DNA of 64,000 bases. It comes from Nocardioides cavernae. Its GTDB lineage: Bacteria > Actinomycetota > Actinomycetes > Propionibacteriales > Nocardioidaceae. Of this stretch, positions 59,554-64,000 are shown piece by piece. Each line of letters opens with the position of its first letter. Position 1 is the first letter of the stretch. A model generated the notes under the pieces. It ran no database searches. It was not told the origin of the DNA and worked only from the letters and a program-made list of their open reading frames with translations. Location: positions 1,426,001-1,490,000 of the forward strand of contig NZ_JAFBCA010000001.1 of the NCBI RefSeq assembly GCF_016907475.1. The letters are read 5' to 3'. Both the position numbers and the translations under genes were made by a program.

Positions 59554-60729
59554 ATGCGCCAGCTCCTGGCCCTCACCAGCTCCGACCTGCTGCAGCGGAT
59601 GCGCGACAAGTCGGTGCTGATCTTCGCGCTGCTCGTGCCTCTGGCGCTGATGACCGTCTTCAACCTGGTCTTCGGCGCCGCCGACGACCTCGAGATCGAC
59701 CCCGTCACCGTCGTGATCAGCGCACCCGCGGACGACGACCTCGCGCAGGCGCTGACCGGCGTCGTGCGGGCGCTCGACGGCACCGACGAGCTCGACGTCA
59801 CCGTCGTCGAGACCGACGGGAGCGCCGGTCGCCGGCAGGTCCGGGACGGGGACGCGGCCCTCGCCCTCGTGGTGCCGGCTGGCTTCGGCGAGGCAGCGCG
59901 CGCCGGCGAGCCGGTCACCGTCGACGCCGTGCGCGGGGACGAGGCCGGCATCGGCGCCGACATCGTGCTCTCGGTGGTTGACGGTGTGCTCGACCAGGTC
60001 GCCTCCGGCGCGGTCACCGCCCGGGCCGGCCTGGCCGAGGGAGTCGCGCCGGCCGACATCGGGGCGCTCGTCGAGCAGGCCACGTCCGGCGGACCGGCGT
60101 ACGACGTCGAGACCGGGCAGGCCTCCGACGAGCAGCTGGGTGCGGGTGCGGCGCTCGTCGCCGGGCAGGCAGGACTGTTCCTCCTCTTCACCGTCAGCTT
60201 CGGCGTGACCGGGCTGCTCATCGACCGCGAGTCCGGCACGCTGGCCCGGCTGCGGTCCATGCCGATCCCCGGGTGGGTGATCGTCGCGGCGAAGGCTCTG
60301 GTCAGCTTCGTCCTCGGCGTGGTGGCGACCGGCGTGCTGCTGACGGTCGGGAGCTACCTGTTCGACGCCGACTTCGGCTCCGTCCCCGCTGTGGCGGTGC
60401 TCGTGCTGTGCGCGGCCGCCGCCGGCACGTCGGTGATGTTCCTGGTCGTCCGCGTCGCCCGCACGAGTGAGCAGGCCGGCATCGTGACGTCGATCGTGGC
60501 GCTGGTGCTGGGCATCGGCGGTGGCGCGTTCTTCCCCGTGAGCGCGACCGGTGCCCTGTCGGGAGTGCTCGACCTCAACCCCGTCGCCGCGCTGCTGCGG
60601 GGGCTCGGCACCACGTCGGGTGGCGGCGGGCTGACCGACATCGGCCCCCCGGTCGCGATCATGCTCGGCTTCGCCGTCGTGATGCTGCTCGTCTCGCGTC
60701 TGGTCCCGGACCGGGGAGTGCTGTCATGA
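59554..60729 (+). CDS. ABC-2 type permease (first)
   Basis: 391 aa, four bases after the ATPase stop. It has the ABC-2 layout: an N-terminal helix (VLIFALLVPLALMTVFNLVF), a large extracytoplasmic domain, then five helices, with FFPVSATGALSGVLDLNPVA as the conserved C-terminal stretch. It forms the membrane channel of the export pump with its partner at 60726, to which it is coupled by ATGA. Confidence 0.93.
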   Translation: MRQLLALTSSDLLQRMRDKSVLIFALLVPLALMTVFNLVFGAADDLEIDPVTVVISAPADDDLAQALTGVVRALDGTDELDVTVVETDGSAGRRQVRDGDAALALVVPAGFGEAARAGEPVTVDAVRGDEAGIGADIVLSVVDGVLDQVASGAVTARAGLAEGVAPADIGALVEQATSGGPAYDVETGQASDEQLGAGAALVAGQAGLFLLFTVSFGVTGLLIDRESGTLARLRSMPIPGWVIVAAKALVSFVLGVVATGVLLTVGSYLFDADFGSVPAVAVLVLCAAAAGTSVMFLVVRVARTSEQAGIVTSIVALVLGIGGGAFFPVSATGALSGVLDLNPVAALLRGLGTTSGGGGLTDIGPPVAIMLGFAVVMLLVSRLVPDRGVLS

Positions 60730-61889
60730 GGAACGCCCTCACGATCGCCGGTGCCGAGCTGCGGCTCTTCCTGCGCGACCGCTCCAACCTGTTCTTCGTC
60801 TTCGTCTTCCCGCTGCTGCTGGTGCTGATGATCGGCCTGCAGTTCGGCGAGGGCGCGACGTCCGGTCGCGTCGCGGTGAGCGGTGGGGAGTCCTCGCTGC
60901 AGTCCGGGCTCGTCGAGCGGCTCGAGGCAGACGACGTCGTCGTCAGTGACCCCGCGTGGGACGACGCGCTGGCCCTGCTCGCGCGCGGGCGGCTCGACGT
61001 TGCCGTGCGCGTCGACGCGGCGGCCGCGGCGGCGTACGAGGCCGGGGAGGCGGTGACGCTCGAGGTGGTGCGCGGCCCGTTGGGCGACGCGCAGGTCGTC
61101 GAGCAGGATGTCCGCGTCGCCGTCGAGGCCCTGCGCTCTGAGCGCAGCCGCGTCCTGGCGCTGGAGACGCGCGGCGTGCCGACCGACCGCGCGCAGGAAG
61201 CGCTCGCCACCGCCGAGGGCGAGGTCAGCGCACCACGGCTCGAGGTGACGAGCGTCGACCGGCTCAGCCAGGAGTTCGAGGGGATGGGGCAGTTCGAGTT
61301 CGGAGCCGCGGGACAGCTGCTGCTGTTCGTCTTCCTCGCGTGCCTCGGCGGGTCGGCCACGCTGATCCAGGCCCGACGGCTCGGTGTGGTGTCGCGCATG
61401 CTCGCGGGTCCGGTGGCGGCGGAGGAGCTGGTCGCCGGACAGGTGCTGGGTCGGTGGGCGATCGGGCTCTTCCAGGGCGCCTACCTCATGGTCGCGAGCA
61501 GCCTGCTCTTCGGTGTCGGCTGGGGCAGCGTCCCGCTCGCGCTCCTCGTCCTGCTGCTGTTCAGCCTCGTCGCCGCCGGGGCCGCGATCCTGCTCGGCAC
61601 CCTGCTGGAGAACGAGGGCGCGGCCGCGGGGGCGGGGATCGGGGCCGGCTTGGTGCTGGCCGCTCTGGGGGGTTCGATGTTCCCCCTCGAGCTCTTCCCC
61701 GACACCATGCGCACGATCTCCCGCTTGACCCCGCACTCGTGGGCCTACGAGGCGCTCGCCGACGTCCAGCGCCGAGGCGCCGGGTTCGTGGAGGTGCTGC
61801 CGGAGCTCGGGGTGCTCGCGGCGATGGCCGCCGTGCTCGTCACGCTCGGCAGCTGGTCGCTGCGGCGCAGCCTGGCGCGGGCGATGTGA
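60726..61889 (+). CDS. ABC-2 type permease (second)
   Basis: 387 aa, ATG overlapping the previous stop. Its layout parallels the first permease: a first helix (LFFVFVFPLLLVLMIGL), a long loop, and a C-terminal membrane part with MFPLELFPDTMRTISRLTPH, the ABC-2 conserved segment. Two different permeases plus one ATPase make a heterodimeric exporter. It ends the operon. Confidence 0.93.
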   Translation: MRNALTIAGAELRLFLRDRSNLFFVFVFPLLLVLMIGLQFGEGATSGRVAVSGGESSLQSGLVERLEADDVVVSDPAWDDALALLARGRLDVAVRVDAAAAAAYEAGEAVTLEVVRGPLGDAQVVEQDVRVAVEALRSERSRVLALETRGVPTDRAQEALATAEGEVSAPRLEVTSVDRLSQEFEGMGQFEFGAAGQLLLFVFLACLGGSATLIQARRLGVVSRMLAGPVAAEELVAGQVLGRWAIGLFQGAYLMVASSLLFGVGWGSVPLALLVLLLFSLVAAGAAILLGTLLENEGAAAGAGIGAGLVLAALGGSMFPLELFPDTMRTISRLTPHSWAYEALADVQRRGAGFVEVLPELGVLAAMAAVLVTLGSWSLRRSLARAM

Positions 61890-61948
61890 GCCGACGCTCG
61901 TGCCTCGCCCCCGTTCGACACCGATGGGGAGCACACCCCGTTGGACGG

Positions 61949-61982
61949 TTGTCCCCACCTCGAGGCTCACTACCGTGGATGC
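61949..61982 (+). promoter_or_regulatory. Leaderless promoter (-35 TTGTCC, -10 TACCGT)
   Basis: TTGTCC at 61949-61954 and TACCGT at 61971-61976, 16 bases apart, lie six bases before ATG 61983. Confidence 0.55.
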
Positions 61983-62222
61983 ATGACTGACGAGGTGAAG
62001 CAGGCAGCGATCGAGGCCGCACAGCGAGTGGTCGACGAGGTCTCCTCCTTGCAGTACAGCGCCGAGGACAGCACCATCGCCGAGCAGCTCGACGAGGGCC
62101 TGACCAAGGCGAAGGTGTCGGTGAGCGGCGACGAGCGCACCCGCATCCTCGCGGAGATCGACGGCATGAAGGACGAGAAGTCCTCCGCTCCGCAGGTCCG
62201 GTCCGCGGCGCCGGCGGAGTGA
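61983..62222 (+). CDS. Small hypothetical protein
   Basis: 79 aa, leaderless ATG 61983. Helical and charged, it begins TDEVKQAAIEAAQRVVDEVS, continues to LDEGLTKAKVSVSGDERTRI and ends with an Ala/Ser-rich tail. No family recognised and no membrane segment. It lies four bases before the DinB gene, so the two are probably co-transcribed. Confidence 0.7.
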   Translation: MTDEVKQAAIEAAQRVVDEVSSLQYSAEDSTIAEQLDEGLTKAKVSVSGDERTRILAEIDGMKDEKSSAPQVRSAAPAE

Positions 62223-62226
62223 CGTC

Positions 62227-62727
62227 ATGGACGTGCGCGGGCTGCTGACCGAGGGCTTCGGCCGCATCACCGAGCTGTACGCCGGCATCGCCGAGGACCT
62301 CGACGACGAGACCCTCCACCACCGTCCCGGCGGCACCGGCAACCCGGTCGGGTGGCTGCTGTGGCACCTGGCGCGGGTGCAGGACGACCACGTCGCCGAC
62401 CTCGCCGGGGAGCCGCAGGTCTGGGAGCGGTTCCAGGACCGCTTCGGCCTGCCCAACGGCACCGGCGACATCGGCTACGGCCACACCAGCGAGCAGGTCG
62501 ACGCGCTGCGGATCGACGACCCGGCGCTGCTCGCGGAGTACCACCACGAGGTCACGCTCGCCACCGCGCGCTACCTGCAGACCGTCGACGAGGCGGAGCT
62601 CGAGCGCGAGGTCGACCAGCGGTGGGACCCGCCGGTGACCGCGGGACAGCGGCTGATCAGCATCCAGGGCGACTGCCTGCAGCACCTGGGGCAGGCTGCC
62701 TACGTGAAGGGACTTCTCGGGGGCTGA
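62227..62727 (+). CDS. DinB/DUF664 family protein
   Basis: 166 aa, ATG 62227. The DinB four-helix bundle metal ligands can be read: WHLARVQDDH (His and His, residues about 43-52) and QHLGQAAYVKGL near the C-terminus (third His). DUF664-type members are mycothiol-dependent transferases of actinobacteria, detoxifying electrophiles; that role is inferred. It is preceded by a small hypothetical gene, probably in the same transcript. Confidence 0.88.
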   Translation: MDVRGLLTEGFGRITELYAGIAEDLDDETLHHRPGGTGNPVGWLLWHLARVQDDHVADLAGEPQVWERFQDRFGLPNGTGDIGYGHTSEQVDALRIDDPALLAEYHHEVTLATARYLQTVDEAELEREVDQRWDPPVTAGQRLISIQGDCLQHLGQAAYVKGLLGG

Positions 62728-62785
62728 CGCATCGTTTCCGCCCGGATGCCCCACAAACGGCTCGAGAGGGCCATACTTGGGGGTG

Positions 62786-63007
62786 ATGACCACTCCGAGC
62801 GGCCGACGGCCGAAGCACCTTGCCAGCAGTCCGTTCAAGCCGGCGGTTGAGCCGGTCGTCGAGGTGTTCGAGGTTGGCGACCGCGTCACCCACGACATCT
62901 ACGGCCTCGGTCAGGTGACCCACGTCGACAGCCACGCGGTGACCGCGGACTTCGGGTCGAAGAACGTGCGGATCGCGCACCCCTACCCCAAGCTGCACCA
63001 CCTCTGA
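62786..63007 (+). CDS. Small CarD-like beta-domain protein
   Basis: 73 aa from ATG 62786; CATACT eight bases upstream suggests a leaderless start. After a basic, flexible start (TPSGRRPKHLASSPFKPAV) comes a compact beta motif: VFEVGDRVTHDIYGLGQVTH, then AVTADFGSKNVRIAHPYPKL. The VGDRVxHxxYGxGxV pattern resembles CarD/UvrD-C-type RNA-polymerase-interacting domains. It is a common conserved hypothetical of actinobacteria. Role unproven. A terminator follows. Confidence 0.75.
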   Translation: MTTPSGRRPKHLASSPFKPAVEPVVEVFEVGDRVTHDIYGLGQVTHVDSHAVTADFGSKNVRIAHPYPKLHHL

Positions 63008-63010
63008 GGC

Positions 63011-63034
63011 GCTGCCGCCCGCTCGGGCGGCTGC
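63011..63034 (+). terminator. Hairpin after the CarD-like gene
   Basis: GCCGCCCG-CT-CGGGCGGC is a perfect 8-bp stem with a 2-base loop, extendable by two pairs across a T/T mismatch; it starts 4 bases after the stop. Confidence 0.75.
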
Positions 63035-63035
63035 C

Positions 63036-63041
63036 TAGGCT
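63036..63041 (+). promoter_or_regulatory. Leaderless -10 of the photolyase-related gene
   Basis: TAGGCT (63036-63041) lies six bases before ATG 63048. It abuts the terminator, so the two genes are separately transcribed. Confidence 0.55.
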
Positions 63042-63047
63042 GGCCGC

Positions 63048-64000
63048 ATGACGACGCGGTGGCTCTTCGGCGACCAGCTCGGACCGCACTTCGTCGACGA
63101 CCACCGCGGCCCGCTGCTGATGGTGGAGTCGATCGGTGTCCTCCGTCGTCGCCGCTTCCACCGGGCCAAGGCGCACCTCGTGCTGAGCGCGATGCGGCAC
63201 CGTGCCGCCGAGCTCGGCGACCGGCTGACCTACGTGCAGGCGGAGACGTACGCCGAGGTGGTGCGCGAGGTCGGCGGTGACGTCGAGGTCGTGCACCCGA
63301 CGTCGTACGCCGCGCTGGGGCTGGTCGAGCGGCTCGGCTGCACCGTCCTGCCACCTCGCGGCTTCGCCACCGCGCGGGAGGACTTCGAGCGCTGGGCCGA
63401 GGGACGTCGCGGCAAGCGGCTGCTGATGGAGGACTTCTACCGGCGGGCGCGCCAGGCGCACGGCGTGCTCCTCGACGCCGGCGAGCCGGCCGGCGGCCAG
63501 TGGAACTTCGACCACGACAACCGGCAGCCGCCACCGAAGGGCGCCGACACGCTCGGGGTCACCGAGCCCTGGTGGCCGAGCGAGGACGACATCGACGCGC
63601 AGGTGCGCGAGGACCTCGACCGCTGGGAGCGCGACGGCGAGGTGTCGTTCATCGGACGTGACGGGCCGCGGATCTTCCCGGCCACCCGGCGCCAGGCGCT
63701 GGCGGCGCTCGAGCACTTCGTGGAGCACCGGCTGCCGGAGTTCGGGGCGCACGAGGACGCGATCCTCGAGGGCGACCCGTGGATGGCGCACAGCCTGATC
63801 AGCGCGCCGATGAACCTCGGCCTGCTCGACCCGCTCGAGGTCGTCGAACGGGCGGAGGAGGCCTACCGCAGCGGCGCGGCGCCGATCGAGAGCGTCGAGG
63901 GCTTCGTCCGCCAGGTCATCGGGTGGCGCGACTACGTCTGGCACGTCTACTGGCACATGGGCGACGGCTACCGCCGCGAGAACTCGCTGGCCGCCCAGGA
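63048..64000 (+). CDS. Cryptochrome/photolyase-related protein, 3' end outside window
   Basis: 317 codons to the right edge. The N-terminus RWLFGDQLGPHF and later RRRRFHRAKAHLVLSAMRHR, FDHDNRQPPPKGAD and SLISAPMNLGLLDP are typical of the 'deoxyribodipyrimidine photolyase-related' family, which includes Fe-S (6-4) photolyases (PhrB/CryB). The FAD and Fe-S ligands sit in the missing C-terminal part. It would repair UV photoproducts with light. Leaderless promoter. The stop is not visible. Confidence 0.9.
   Translation, partial: MTTRWLFGDQLGPHFVDDHRGPLLMVESIGVLRRRRFHRAKAHLVLSAMRHRAAELGDRLTYVQAETYAEVVREVGGDVEVVHPTSYAALGLVERLGCTVLPPRGFATAREDFERWAEGRRGKRLLMEDFYRRARQAHGVLLDAGEPAGGQWNFDHDNRQPPPKGADTLGVTEPWWPSEDDIDAQVREDLDRWERDGEVSFIGRDGPRIFPATRRQALAALEHFVEHRLPEFGAHEDAILEGDPWMAHSLISAPMNLGLLDPLEVVERAEEAYRSGAAPIESVEGFVRQVIGWRDYVWHVYWHMGDGYRRENSLAAQ

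Noticed and set aside
1..64000. CRISPR arrays, tRNA or rRNA genes, insertion sequences
   Set aside because: No regular spacer-repeat array, cloverleaf-like gene, rRNA stretch or transposase motif was seen in a read-through of both strands. Short 11-bp repeats are SARP boxes, not CRISPR repeats.

Overview
The window is high-GC DNA with dense, often 4-base-overlapping genes, frequent GTG starts, many TANNNT(-10)-N6-start leaderless promoters, and many LuxR, TetR and SARP-type regulators. This points to an actinobacterium. Gene content (acyl-ACP desaturase, DinB/mycothiol-type proteins, Fe-S photolyase-like protein, very large LAL/SARP regulators) fits Nocardioidaceae, perhaps Nocardioides; that placement is inference. 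No rRNA, tRNA, CRISPR array, integrase or transposase was seen.

1-13.4 kb is an accessory, defence-like island. A lower-GC DUF262 (GmrSD-type) gene runs off the left edge on the minus strand. From 2.18 kb a co-directional, interlocked operon follows: a ScoMcrA-type modified-DNA sensor without its nuclease, an FHA-like/helix-turn-helix protein, an ARPP-1 protein, a 49-codon gene overlapped at both ends, an ADP-ribosylglycohydrolase fused to a Cys-dependent phosphatase, a 665-aa protein with two PD-(D/E)XK cores, a small protein with the same CxxH...CxxC tail as the sensor, a small acidic protein, and an endonuclease/exonuclease/phosphatase (EEP) gene broken by two in-frame stops. Next come a membrane TrkA-N/RyR protein and, convergent with it, a TIR-transmembrane-helix-hairpin-helix protein; their stop codons share one CTAG. 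ADP-ribose/NAD chemistry (ARG, RyR, TIR) is a recurring theme.

13.5-26.4 kb holds a TrmB/LuxR regulator divergent from a secreted subtilisin, an alpha/beta hydrolase divergent from a membrane protein plus membrane-LuxR pair, a secreted protein, a short SARP-type regulator and two paralogous FAD-dependent oxidoreductases. 26.4-35.6 kb has a lipoprotein, a 1129-aa secreted putative gluzincin, a MalT-like LAL regulator, and a translationally coupled operon of small membrane and soluble proteins. 35.7-46.5 kb has an MMPL exporter, a second and full-length SARP regulator, a hemerythrin-domain protein, a cupin, an acyl-ACP desaturase, and an autoregulated TetR with a membrane protein. Heptamers of (C/T)TCAAGT type at an exact 11-bp period lie upstream of the secreted protein, both oxidoreductases, the MMPL exporter and the hemerythrin gene. 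They suggest one SARP regulon spanning both regulators.

46.5-64 kb is more ordinary chromosome: a TY-Chap chaperone plus NERD-helicase pair, an intact EEP protein, membrane methyltransferase-like and PQ-loop genes, a LuxR regulator with a flavin monooxygenase, a P-loop kinase, two conserved hypotheticals, an SDR divergent from a serine beta-lactamase-like hydrolase (overlapping leaderless promoters), a three-gene ABC exporter, a DinB protein, and a photolyase-related gene running off the right edge.
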